From Dinoroseobacter sp013215265 (lineage in GTDB: Bacteria > Pseudomonadota > Alphaproteobacteria > Rhodobacterales > Rhodobacteraceae), in the NCBI GenBank assembly GCA_963691755.1, contig OY829366.1, positions 1,736,001-1,800,000 on the forward strand: a DNA stretch of 64,000 nucleotides, in the 5' to 3' direction. Shown here piece after piece: positions 17,858 through 26,411 of this stretch. The stretch's first letter is position 1. Each line of letters starts with the position of its first letter. The notes below the pieces were generated by a model. That model had not been told where the DNA came from and did no database searches. It saw only the letters and a list, made by a program, of their open reading frames with translations. A program made the position numbers and the translations under genes.

Positions 17858-18823
17858 TTAGCTGGTTGGATTCCTATAGGTCATGTGTCGGACCGATCCT
17901 GTTTTTGACCGCATCAGGATTGTCTCGGTCGTCAGATACCCAACCTCGCGCTTGATACCAGCAACAACCGACCCATCAGTTACGCCCGTGGCCGCAAAGA
18001 TTACATCGCCTGTAACGAGATCATCGCGGGTGTAGACCCTGTTGAAATTGGTGATCCCCGCTTTTTCCGCACGCCCTTTTTCGTCGTCGTTGCGGAAGAG
18101 CAGTTTGCCAAACATCTGACCGCCCATGCATTTCAACGCTGCCGCCGCCAAGACACCCTCAGGCGCACCTCCGGACCCCATATACATATCAATCCCTGTT
18201 TTCTGCGCCTCCGCACAGTGAATGACACCTGCGACATCGCCATCCGTAATCAGACGGATCGCGCAGCCTGTGGACCGCAATTCCGCCAACATGTCTGCAT
18301 GGCGGTCGCGGTCCAACACGCATACGGTAATATCGCTTGTGGAACATCCTTTGGCCGCCGCCAGCGCGCTTACGCGCTCTGAAGGTGACATGTCCATCGT
18401 CACAACGCCTGTGCGAAACCCCGGACCAATGGCCAGTTTGTCCATGTAGACATCAGGTGCGTGCAGCATTGATCCGCGGGGGCCCATCGCGATGACTGTC
18501 AATGCGTTGGGCATGTCTTTGGCCGTCAGCGTGGTACCTTCCAGAGGATCAAGCGCGATATCCACAGCTGGGCCATTCCCGTTGCCAACTTCCTCGCCGA
18601 TGTAAAGCATCGGCGCCTCGTCCCGCTCACCTTCCCCGATGACAACAACGCCCGCGATGTCGAGCTTATTAAGTTGCTCACGCATTGCGTTCACAGCGGC
18701 CTGATCTGCAGCCTTCTCGTCCCCCCGACCAATCAGTTTCGCGCTGGCGAGTGCTGCTGCCTCAGACACACGGGCAAGCCCCAGCGATAGCATACGGTCG
18801 TTAAAATCAGGGGTCGTGGTCAT
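17858..18823 (-). CDS. glpX: Class II fructose-1,6-bisphosphatase GlpX
   Basis: 321 residues. The lithium-sensitive phosphatase motif DPLEGTTLTAK binds metal and phosphate, and GSGGAPEGVLAAAALKCMGGQM is typical of GlpX. It hydrolyses fructose-1,6-bisphosphate in gluconeogenesis, needed when growing on C2 to C4 acids such as those handled by the bhc cluster. AAGGAAA lies just before the start. Located between hom and recJ on the minus strand, an order common in Rhodobacterales. Confidence 0.96.
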   Translation of the reverse strand: MTTTPDFNDRMLSLGLARVSEAAALASAKLIGRGDEKAADQAAVNAMREQLNKLDIAGVVVIGEGERDEAPMLYIGEEVGNGNGPAVDIALDPLEGTTLTAKDMPNALTVIAMGPRGSMLHAPDVYMDKLAIGPGFRTGVVTMDMSPSERVSALAAAKGCSTSDITVCVLDRDRHADMLAELRSTGCAIRLITDGDVAGVIHCAEAQKTGIDMYMGSGGAPEGVLAAAALKCMGGQMFGKLLFRNDDEKGRAEKAGITNFNRVYTRDDLVTGDVIFAATGVTDGSVVAGIKREVGYLTTETILMRSKTGSVRHMTYRNPTS

Positions 18824-18997
18824 CAGAGGTTTCCTTAGCGCGCAAGTTCAGCTTCGGTCTAACCCTCCCGGGACGCCAGTTAAAGCCGCGCCACATAAGA
18901 TTGCGCTAACACAGGCGAATGTTGCGAAGAATACGCTGAAACCTTGCGAGATTAGGCAGCCTGCCGTCATAATCCGATCTGCATTGCGTCGAAGGCT

Positions 18998-20284
18998 TCA
19001 GATTTCCTCGATGCGCAGTGCGACTGGATCGCCTTCGACTACACCAGTGTCCGGAAGTGCTTGCAGCGCGGCATCCAGATCGGAGCGCGCACAGGCATGC
19101 GTAACAATCAGAACCGGCGCCGCATTGTCGTCATGGCTGTACTGGCGCATCCGGTTGATCGAAACACCTGCGTTTCCAAGGGCGGCGGCTACGCTGGCCA
19201 GGGCGCCGGGTTTGTCTTGCAAGGACATACGTAAATAATACGGTGCAGGGGTTGCGGACTGGCTGGGCGGGGCGTCAGCGAGAGTTTGAGCCGCTTGCCC
19301 AAACACTGGAAGGCGGAATTCGCGCGCCACGTCGATCAGGTCCGACAGAACTGCGCTTGCTGTTGGGCCTGCGCCCGCGCCGGCACCCCGCAAGACGATT
19401 TGTCCAACCGCATCCCCTTCCAGCACCACCATGTTGGTGCCGCCTTCCAACTGCCCCAGCGGAGAGCTCGCCGGCACAAGGCACGGCATCATGCGTTGTT
19501 CAAGCCCGTCTGCGGTGCGCTGTGCCACGCCAAGCAGTTTGATCCGGTAGCCCATATCAGCGGCCTGCCGGATATCTTCAATCGAGATCCGTTCGATCCC
19601 TTCAAGTTGCATCTGGTCAAACGCGACCCGTGTGCCAAATGCGATCGAGGCAAGCAAAGACAGCTTGTGGCCTGCATCAATGCCGCCGACATCAAGGGAG
19701 GGATCTGCCTCCAGATAGCCCAATGCATTGGCTTCCTGGAATACCGTTTCATAAGGAAGCCCTGCGGTTTCCATCCGGGTCAGAATGTAATTGCAGGTGC
19801 CGTTCATCACCCCCATGACACGTGTGATTTCGTTGCCAGCAAGCCCTTCCGTCAGTGCTTTCACGACGGGAATGCCGCCTGCGACAGCCGCTTCGAAACG
19901 CAAAACTGCGCTCTTTGCTTCTGCGGCCTCTGCAAGGGCTTGTCCATGATGTGCCAGCATGGCCTTGTTTGCCGTCACGATATGCGCGCCTCGTTCTAAC
20001 GCGGCTTCGGTTGCTGCTTTGGCAGGTCCGTCTGAGCCGCCCATCAGTTCTACAAACACATCGATGTCCGTACGCCTTGCAAGTGCGACAGGATCATCTT
20101 CCCAATCGTAAGGGCTAAGATCGACTCCGCGGTCTTTGTCGCGTGAACGTGCGGAAACAGCTACGACTTGCAGCGGCCGGCCTGCCCGAGCACCAATCAT
20201 GTCTGGCGAACGGGCCAGAATTCGAACAACTTCGGCGCCGACGGTTCCAAGCCCGGCAATCCCAAGGCGTAAGGGGGTGGTCAT
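18998..20284 (-). CDS. hom: Homoserine dehydrogenase
   Basis: 428 residues. An N-terminal Rossmann fold (GIAGLGTVGAEVVRIL) is followed by the catalytic domain with MNGTCNYILTRME and EADPSLDVGGIDAGHKLSLL, and a C-terminal ACT domain (MSLQDKPGALASVAAALGNAGVSINRM) for feedback by threonine. It reduces aspartate semialdehyde to homoserine for threonine and methionine synthesis. First gene of a likely hom-glpX-recJ-secreted protein run; 174 bases separate it from glpX. Confidence 0.96.
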   Translation of the reverse strand: MTTPLRLGIAGLGTVGAEVVRILARSPDMIGARAGRPLQVVAVSARSRDKDRGVDLSPYDWEDDPVALARRTDIDVFVELMGGSDGPAKAATEAALERGAHIVTANKAMLAHHGQALAEAAEAKSAVLRFEAAVAGGIPVVKALTEGLAGNEITRVMGVMNGTCNYILTRMETAGLPYETVFQEANALGYLEADPSLDVGGIDAGHKLSLLASIAFGTRVAFDQMQLEGIERISIEDIRQAADMGYRIKLLGVAQRTADGLEQRMMPCLVPASSPLGQLEGGTNMVVLEGDAVGQIVLRGAGAGAGPTASAVLSDLIDVAREFRLPVFGQAAQTLADAPPSQSATPAPYYLRMSLQDKPGALASVAAALGNAGVSINRMRQYSHDDNAAPVLIVTHACARSDLDAALQALPDTGVVEGDPVALRIEEI

Positions 20285-20361
20285 GGCGTTTAGCTCCGTT
20301 CCGAAGTGTGTCTTGAGCGTTCCCTAGCCAATGCAAGCTGGCGGTGCAATGCGTGAAGGCT

Positions 20362-20598
20362 TCAGCGCATATTCGCTGCTCGGCCCTGCAAACTGTTCGC
20401 GCGCGCGCGCAAAGCGGCACCAATCGTTTCATCCACGATGAAGCTTTCACTTTCCTTAAGGATCGGACCGATCTCTTGCATTGTTGGGAAGGGTGCTCTG
20501 CGCAATTCAGGTGTTACCTTAGCGTCCAGCTCTGGCACGTTTGCGCACCCGGTGGCGAGCACCAGAGAGGACAGAATCAAAGCAGGTTTCAGCAACAT
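20362..20598 (-). CDS. Small lipoprotein of unknown function
   Basis: 78 residues. A lipoprotein signal peptide (MLLKPALILSSLVLATGC) places the lipidated cysteine at residue 18, with Ala after it. The mature part is only 60 residues, charged, without a known domain (VPELDAKVTPELRRAPFP...). It is transcribed away from the TetR gene across an 82-base gap that must hold both promoters. The stop is 77 bases upstream of hom, so it could be cotranscribed with hom. Confidence 0.7.
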   Translation of the reverse strand: MLLKPALILSSLVLATGCANVPELDAKVTPELRRAPFPTMQEIGPILKESESFIVDETIGAALRARANSLQGRAANMR

Positions 20599-20680
20599 AA
20601 AAGGGCCTGTATTTCGTCAAGTTACATTAGGCTTGGCCCTATGGGCTAGGCAAGGGGCCTTGGTTTGCCTATCACAAGGT

Positions 20681-21286
20681 ATGGCGCGTAAGTTAGGTTC
20701 CCATTCAGAGATTACTGGTCCGAAGGTCACGGCTGCAGCTACGCGGCTGATAGCTGAGCATGGATTTGCAGCCGTTTCGATGCGTAAGATTGCTGCCGAA
20801 GTCGGGGTGCAGGCTGGAGCGCTTTATCTGTACACACCTGATAAGCAGACGTTGCTCTTCGATATCATGCGCGCGCATATGGAAGAGCTTCTCACTGCGG
20901 TTGAGAAGATTGACCTTTCTGGCCGCGCGCCAAGGGCTCTTGAAGCTTTCACGCGCTTTCACATCAATTTCCACCTCGACAGAATTGAGGCGGTTTTTGT
21001 GGCCTACATGGAATTACGCAATCTGTCTGACGAAAACTTTGCCGCCCTTGCAGTTTTGAGAAAACGCTATGAGGCGATCCTGCAGGGCATTCTGGAGCGG
21101 GGGATCAGGTCTGGCGCCATCAAGAAGCAAAACGCCCAGGTTACAACGCGGGCGTTGATTGCGATGTTGACGGGTCTGACGGTCTGGTACCGCGAAAGCG
21201 GGCCGCTTAACCGCGCACAAATTGCGGATCACTATTGGCAAATGGTTGCGGGCTCGGTTGGACTGAAAGTAGGTCAGTACGCCTAA
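20681..21286 (+). CDS. TetR-family regulator
   Basis: 201 residues from ATG 20681 (MARKLGSHSEITG); the longer frame from 20438 lies opposite the lipoprotein gene and is rejected. HTH near residues 12-55 (AAATRLIAEHGFAAVSMRKIAAEVGVQAGALYLYTPDKQTLLFDIM), then a helical ligand domain resembling TetR_C_33 types. Divergent from the lipoprotein gene, which may be a target. The ligand is unknown. Confidence 0.88.
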   Translation: MARKLGSHSEITGPKVTAAATRLIAEHGFAAVSMRKIAAEVGVQAGALYLYTPDKQTLLFDIMRAHMEELLTAVEKIDLSGRAPRALEAFTRFHINFHLDRIEAVFVAYMELRNLSDENFAALAVLRKRYEAILQGILERGIRSGAIKKQNAQVTTRALIAMLTGLTVWYRESGPLNRAQIADHYWQMVAGSVGLKVGQYA

Positions 21287-21364
21287 TGCATAGCATCGCA
21301 TTCGAAAAAATATGGCATGCTATCTGACCTTAACGTTTAGAACTTATGATTTTTTTGGAATCGT

Positions 21365-21757
21365 TCAGGCAAGAAAGCCTATCACTGGTGACACAAACTC
21401 CATCACAGCAACGGGTGAAAAAACCATCGAGGCCAGAACTCCGGCTGCACCTCCAAGGGCACCCATTCTCCGGCTCTTGCGACGAACTCGCCGCTCTTTT
21501 TTTGCGTTTCGCCGCTTGGCAGCAGGATCGATCGCATCAACAACGCCGCCGGTGAACACACTGTCGAAAACGATATCTAGAATCCATTCTGTAAAAAAAA
21601 GCGCTACGCACCCCAAAAGCAGTAAAACCCCGATCAATATGCCGCCGGGCAGCGAAAGAAGTTGCGCGAAACCATAGGCGCCAACCCCGAGGAAGAATCC
21701 GGCTGGAAGGGCGAGTGCGATGACAAAGCGGTCAATAACTTGCATGGACGGTTCCAT
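21365..21757 (-). CDS. Small membrane protein of unknown function
   Basis: 130 residues from ATG 21757 (MEPSMQVIDRF); a start at 21745 (MQVIDRF) is also possible, and the frame back to 21958 overlaps the pirin gene and is rejected. Three hydrophobic spans (about residues 10-32, 35-56 and 108-128) flank a very basic cytoplasmic stretch (AAKRRNAKKERRVRRKSRRMG). No known domain was recognised. It follows the pirin gene on the same strand after about 107 bases. Confidence 0.7.
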   Translation of the reverse strand: MEPSMQVIDRFVIALALPAGFFLGVGAYGFAQLLSLPGGILIGVLLLLGCVALFFTEWILDIVFDSVFTGGVVDAIDPAAKRRNAKKERRVRRKSRRMGALGGAAGVLASMVFSPVAVMEFVSPVIGFLA

Positions 21758-21864
21758 AATTGGCTTTCGACCAATTATTTCCCAACAAATTGTCGGAATT
21801 TTGGCGCTGCTTTTTGCTGAGCCAACGGCAAAGGGCGTTTTTGTCCGATGCCCCAATTTTCGAG

Positions 21865-22776
21865 TTAATGCGCCGGTTTGATGAACGTGCCGTTGTTCAG
21901 ATCGCGCATGGCTTGGCGTAATTCGTCCTGCGTATTCATAACAATCGGGCCGTGCCAAGCAACAGGCTCGTCGATTGGCGCACCGGAGATCAGCAGGAAG
22001 CGTACGCCTTCTGGTCCGGCCTGAACTGTCACTTCGTCTCCTGTGCCGAACTTGATCAGGGTCCGGTCACCAGACAGGTCGCGAATGTTGACCTCTTCGC
22101 CACCCACTTCTTTTTCAAGCAAGACACCTGTTGGTTGGGAGGCATCCGCAAACTTCCCCATGCCTTCAAAAATATAAGCAAACGCCCGCCGGTAGGTATC
22201 GACCTTGAAGGTTTTCTGAACGCCCGCGGGGACGGAAATGTCGAGATATTGGGGTTCTGCTGCGATCCCATCGACGGGTCCTTTACGCCCCCAGAACTCG
22301 CCAACAACAACGCGAACGCGCGTCCCATCATCATCAATGACTTCGGGGATCTCGGTCGCTGCCACATCCTGGTAACGTGGATCTGTCATTTTCAGTGAGG
22401 ATGGCAAGTTGCCCCAGAGCTGAAAGCCGTGCATCTGCCCCTTTGCATTTCCTAAGGGCATTTCCTGATGCAGAATGCCTGATCCTGCAGTCATCCACTG
22501 AACGGAGCCTGGGCCTAATTTCCCGGAATTGCCAAGGCTGTCGGAATGCTCGACCGAGCCTGCCAGCACATAGGTAATCGTCTCAATTCCACGATGCGGA
22601 TGCCATGGAAACCCGCGCATATAGTTTTGCGGGTGATCGTTGCGAAAATCGTCGAACAGCAGGAATGGATCCAGCTCAGATGGGTCCTGAAAACCGAAGG
22701 CGCGGTGTAAGTGAACACCGGCTCCTTCCATCGTAGGGTTCGCGCGGCGTATTTCAGTAATGGGTCGGATCGACAT
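21865..22776 (-). CDS. Pirin-family protein
   Basis: 303 residues, two cupin domains. The N-terminal cupin carries the metal ligands of pirins: HPHRGIETITYVLAG (two His) and later GSGILHQEMP (His and Glu). The C-terminal cupin starts near PQYLDISVPAG. Family members have iron or other metals and some show quercetin dioxygenase activity; the physiological role is generally unknown. Strong ribosome binding site AAAGGAGG upstream of the start. Confidence 0.92.
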   Translation of the reverse strand: MSIRPITEIRRANPTMEGAGVHLHRAFGFQDPSELDPFLLFDDFRNDHPQNYMRGFPWHPHRGIETITYVLAGSVEHSDSLGNSGKLGPGSVQWMTAGSGILHQEMPLGNAKGQMHGFQLWGNLPSSLKMTDPRYQDVAATEIPEVIDDDGTRVRVVVGEFWGRKGPVDGIAAEPQYLDISVPAGVQKTFKVDTYRRAFAYIFEGMGKFADASQPTGVLLEKEVGGEEVNIRDLSGDRTLIKFGTGDEVTVQAGPEGVRFLLISGAPIDEPVAWHGPIVMNTQDELRQAMRDLNNGTFIKPAH

Positions 22777-22918
22777 GAATGCCTCCTTTCAATCGTTGAC
22801 ACTTAGATAGATCGCGCAAGGCAGTTGCACATCCCTATGAGTTTGCGCGGGATTGGTGCGTAAGTGCACAAGTCATTTTGCGCTCGCAGCGCACTGTGTT
22901 TTCGGTCTATCTGGCGCA

Positions 22919-23434
22919 ATGACTGATCCTGTAGATCTTGAAGAGGAAACGCGCATCCTAGCTGAGGTGCACCCTGCACCTGCACGCTTGGCGTTCAGCC
23001 TGTTCGTGCAATACGCGCTGGCCTTACTCGTACTTTATCTGGCATTTGCACATCCACCTGAACTGGTTTTCCAGATCGTACTTATCGTGATTGCGCTTGG
23101 CTTCATCTACCTCGCCGAGGAAGGCCGTCGCGTGAAGGGTATGGTAATTTATCTGTCTCGTCAGCGCCTTTGGGACAGCAAAGGGCGTGAGATTGCCAAA
23201 CTTGACCAGATCAAGTCGGTTGATCGGGGAGCTTTGGCTTTCAAGCCATCAAACGGGTTTCTTTTGCGTCTAGACAGTGCACCGGGACGCGTTTGGGTGC
23301 CTGGTCTTTGGTGGCGGTTGGGGCGGAGTATCGGAGTTGGAGGTGTCACCCCGGCTGGTGCAACCAAGTTCATGGGGGAAATGATCGCCACACTTCTGAA
23401 TGAACGCGATATTCAGCGCGCCAACGAAGATTAG
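22919..23434 (+). CDS. Membrane protein of unknown function, PH-like soluble part
   Basis: 171 residues from ATG 22919 (MTDPVDLEEETRIL). Two hydrophobic helices (about residues 22-45 and 48-65) are followed by a soluble C-terminal part rich in beta-type segments (GMVIYLSRQRLWDSKGREIAKLDQIKSVDRGALAFK), like bacterial PH-domain membrane proteins; this is fold guesswork. It ends convergently with the TadE/F-like gene, overlapping it by 4 bases. Confidence 0.7.
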   Translation: MTDPVDLEEETRILAEVHPAPARLAFSLFVQYALALLVLYLAFAHPPELVFQIVLIVIALGFIYLAEEGRRVKGMVIYLSRQRLWDSKGREIAKLDQIKSVDRGALAFKPSNGFLLRLDSAPGRVWVPGLWWRLGRSIGVGGVTPAGATKFMGEMIATLLNERDIQRANED

Positions 23435-23985
23435 CTTTTGGCGAGCATAGGTGCAAAACGCGGGCTGGTCGGTACAAAATTCCGGAATTCGATAGAGGGG
23501 CTCAACCCCACATCGACCACTGGAACATATGTAGTGAAGCTTTCAACCAGTATGATGCGCTCCCCATGCACCAAGGGAGGCAGGCGGTGTGCGATATCCA
23601 GAAGATCCACTGTTCTTAACCGGTCATCATTGTGACCGTTTGTGGCGTAGGACCAATCGACCGAATAGGCTTCGTCATCATCGCTCCAATGCACTTGCGT
23701 GAAACGCATATAGCTCGTGTTCCGCTCAAAGGTCAGATAGTCAAAGACATCTGAAAGGCTTTCGAGATAGTCGTCGTCGATCTCATCTGTTTCACGCGAA
23801 AGCATGTCACCGATGGTGTAAGCCGCTTTCACATTTTGATTATACGTGCGAAATCCGTCGAAAAAGACAAAGGCGGAGACATAGGACCACAACAAGATTG
23901 GCATCACTAGGATCGCTTCCACCGATACCGATCCAGTATCGCTTTCGATGAAGAAACCTCTCAAGATTTTTCGCAGCGTACGCAT
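23431..23985 (-). CDS. TadE/TadF-like pseudopilin-type membrane protein
   Basis: 184 residues. After a short basic N-terminus comes the TadE signature, a glycine/serine then glutamate before a hydrophobic helix (DTGSVSVEAILVMPILLWSYVSAFVFFDGF), and the rest is periplasmic. Such proteins are minor pseudopilins or anchors of Tad (Flp) pili. Third gene in the minus-strand run tadG-like, tadE-like, this gene; it starts two bases after the stop of the second. Confidence 0.82.
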   Translation of the reverse strand: MRTLRKILRGFFIESDTGSVSVEAILVMPILLWSYVSAFVFFDGFRTYNQNVKAAYTIGDMLSRETDEIDDDYLESLSDVFDYLTFERNTSYMRFTQVHWSDDDEAYSVDWSYATNGHNDDRLRTVDLLDIAHRLPPLVHGERIILVESFTTYVPVVDVGLSPSIEFRNFVPTSPRFAPMLAKS

Positions 23986-23987
23986 TC

Positions 23988-24512
23988 TTAAGGCTCCGCA
24001 ACGAATGCCGAGACAGTCACAAGCTGTACGCCACCTGTTTCATCTTTGGTTAGGGACAGGCCGAGACCCGTCATGGGAAACATTGGATCAACAATTGCGC
24101 AGGCCCGGATCAGCATCAGCTGATTGGCAACACCATGTGTCAGTGTTTGAGCCGGCGGCGATGAGTTCGCACGATTGACGCAAGGGGCGTTGGTTGCGGG
24201 CAAGTTGAACGCCGGCTTCTGGATCGGGGTCAGTTCGACGATCAGGCTCGTCGAGCAGTTTGGGATCATATTTGAGTATTCGCAGATTTTGTCTCTGACC
24301 TGGGCATGCGTAGGCGCCGTGCCGGTGTTGAGACGCAATCCACGCACCGTAATGTCCAGTGCACGCTCCAGCATTGTATAGCGCGTGGTCAAAACAGCAG
24401 CCTCGAACATTGACATGAAAACAGTCATGATCAAAGGAAACATGATCACGAACTCCACCGTCGCAGTACCGTCTTCACGGCGCAGATATTTGCCCAAACC
24501 CCGGCGCATCAT
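23988..24512 (-). CDS. TadE-like protein
   Basis: 174 residues. The N-terminus reads LRREDGTATVEFVIMFPLIMTVFMSMFEAAVLTTRY, the classical TadE motif (Gly, Thr-Val-Glu-Phe, then a transmembrane helix). The periplasmic part has several cysteines (DKICEYSNMIPNCS, APCVNRA, RACAIV), likely in disulfides. Its ATG overlaps the stop of the VWA-domain gene by 4 bases, so the two are translationally coupled. Confidence 0.85.
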   Translation of the reverse strand: MMRRGLGKYLRREDGTATVEFVIMFPLIMTVFMSMFEAAVLTTRYTMLERALDITVRGLRLNTGTAPTHAQVRDKICEYSNMIPNCSTSLIVELTPIQKPAFNLPATNAPCVNRANSSPPAQTLTHGVANQLMLIRACAIVDPMFPMTGLGLSLTKDETGGVQLVTVSAFVAEP

Positions 24513-26047
24513 TGGGTGAGACGCAATTGGTTGATGGTACGCGCGATGGCGCTGAAGGCCTCGGAGATTTCAACACCATCGACATCGAAATAGTGGGACG
24601 GCGTCGACGCGCAATCGCGCATCAGATTCTGCCCACCTGTCGGAGCTTCAAACCCAATTGCGAAGATCACGATGCCATTGTCACGAGCTTCTCCGCACAA
24701 CGCTCTTGTGCGGCGGTCGGCTTCCGAGCCATTGACGATGCGTGTCACAGCATTGCGGTAGTCCTGATACTGGTTGTTATAGTCAGGTGTCCGGAAGAAA
24801 TAGTCGGCAATGTGGCGTTCGGAGTAGCGGGCAAAGAGCTCTGCATGGGTCAGCCGTCGACTGTCAGTCGTGCCGCCGTAGGGCGAATTGTGGTAGTGCT
24901 GCGGTGAATGCGGGTACCAATAATCGTTCCAAGCCGGTGTGTAGACAGAATATCGGTCGTCCTCTTCGTGCCACCAAACATTGCTATAGCCTGTCTTGAA
25001 CTGGTCCTTGAGGTCGTACTGATTGGTGTTGTCCCCGTCCGTCATTAACACGACGACCTTCAGAGTTTCATTGTCTGAATAGTCTGCAGGTCGATTGCGC
25101 AGTTCTTCGTGAACCACGCCTGCCGTTTCCAGACCATTGATGGCAGGACGTGCAGCGGGGTCAAGCAAGCCCACACCCCACTTCAAACCGACGTCAATTG
25201 CGGTCCAGCCGCCAGCTGTGAGATTATTGACTTTTTCTTTCAGATCCGCCCGCGAGATTGAATAGGCGATAATTGCTTCGTCATCGTTTACTGCGCAATT
25301 CGGATTGGTGATCGGTGAGCTGGACGAACTGCTGTCTTCGAAATGCGCCATACGATTGAGCGCTTGCGTGGTCGTAATGTCGGTTTGCAGATAATCATCG
25401 TAGTCGAAGACTACGCATTGCGAATAATTATGGTTGTTGCCGAGATTGAACTGACCACCCAGATCATCACCAATATTGACCATGCCTTGATAGGGGACGA
25501 TCGACAGGGAAGTTACGCCGGTAAAGTCGTCACCCGACGGAGGCGACGCCGAAATGACGGTATCTATAAATTCGTCGGCTGCGTTCTTTAGGTTGGTAAT
25601 GCGGGATCCGCCCATCGAGCCGGAGATATCCACGACCAGACTGATCTCGACATTCTGAATGCGCTCTTCGGCGGTTGAGGCTGCGGGTGCAACCATCGTC
25701 TCGATCCCGACCATGTTGAGGAACATCATCTCGATCTCAGCTTCCGTTTGCGCCCCAACGATGCGGTAGTTCAGGCCTTCATCAACGGTTACGTCGATAA
25801 GATGCTCGCGCAGACCTGCGGAGTCGAAATATCCGTTTACAACATTCTCGGCGTCTTCAAGTTGGTCGAGGTCGGCGGCAGCCAAAACGGCACGGTCAAC
25901 GGTGTTTTGCAGCACAACTCGCGCAGCTTCGCGGCGCATTAGGTCGATTGCCATCCCGCCGGACATAAGCATAAGCATGAAGATGATCAGGCCAAAAGCC
26001 ATAATGGCCCCATCTTCTTTTTGTGCAAAACTACGGATATGACGCAT
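24509..26047 (-). CDS. tadG: TadG-like protein with von Willebrand A domain
   Basis: 512 residues from ATG 26047 (MRHIRSFAQKEDGAI). A TadG-type N-terminal helix (residues 14-35) is followed by the TadG_N-like linker, and at residue 138 the VWA metal site VVDISGSMGGSR; later VVLMTDGDNTN completes the VWA fold. A start at 26120 with AGG 8 bases upstream would add 24 residues and cannot be excluded. The VWA domain is split by a long Tyr/His/Asp-rich insert (from about YSNVWWHEEDDRYS to YGGTTDSRR). Probably a surface or pilus-associated adhesin-like component. No tadABC or cpa secretion genes are in the window. Confidence 0.85.
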   Translation of the reverse strand: MRHIRSFAQKEDGAIMAFGLIIFMLMLMSGGMAIDLMRREAARVVLQNTVDRAVLAAADLDQLEDAENVVNGYFDSAGLREHLIDVTVDEGLNYRIVGAQTEAEIEMMFLNMVGIETMVAPAASTAEERIQNVEISLVVDISGSMGGSRITNLKNAADEFIDTVISASPPSGDDFTGVTSLSIVPYQGMVNIGDDLGGQFNLGNNHNYSQCVVFDYDDYLQTDITTTQALNRMAHFEDSSSSSSPITNPNCAVNDDEAIIAYSISRADLKEKVNNLTAGGWTAIDVGLKWGVGLLDPAARPAINGLETAGVVHEELRNRPADYSDNETLKVVVLMTDGDNTNQYDLKDQFKTGYSNVWWHEEDDRYSVYTPAWNDYWYPHSPQHYHNSPYGGTTDSRRLTHAELFARYSERHIADYFFRTPDYNNQYQDYRNAVTRIVNGSEADRRTRALCGEARDNGIVIFAIGFEAPTGGQNLMRDCASTPSHYFDVDGVEISEAFSAIARTINQLRLTQ

Positions 26048-26411
26048 CAGGGTCGCTTTGAGGCAGCTCAGCGCCAAGCGCGTCTCAAGCCCTCCAACGT
26101 TTCTGACGTGCCTTGTCATCTTTGTACCTGATCCCATACCACACCATCTTCGCGGTCGGGTGCTCCCGATCCGCAAGGCGGAATACTCCAACGACACGTT
26201 CCCAAGACCCTGTGGCGAGATTGGGGCGAGGGTGGGGTTGAAACACGGCGTCTTGCCCCTGCGACGACCAACACATGATCGGATCGAAAAACACACCAGA
26301 AACACTGCTTTTGGCCCGTACAAGTATTGCACAAAAACTAAGCAACTTATTAAACAGCGTACATCATCGACTCTGATGTCGGATGTTGGGCAATTTCTTG
26401 GAGGAAATGGG
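26048..26411. promoter_or_regulatory. Divergent promoter region between tadG-like and gdh genes
   Basis: 364 bases without a convincing gene. It must contain the promoters of the tadG-like operon (leftward) and glutamate dehydrogenase (rightward). Sequence near 26330-26400 is more A+T-rich than the surroundings, as expected for a promoter. No clear repeat or operator was identified. Confidence 0.5.

Noticed and set aside
18824..18997. Separate small gene between glpX and hom
   Set aside because: 174 bases without a start and stop pair giving a protein-like frame on the operon strand.
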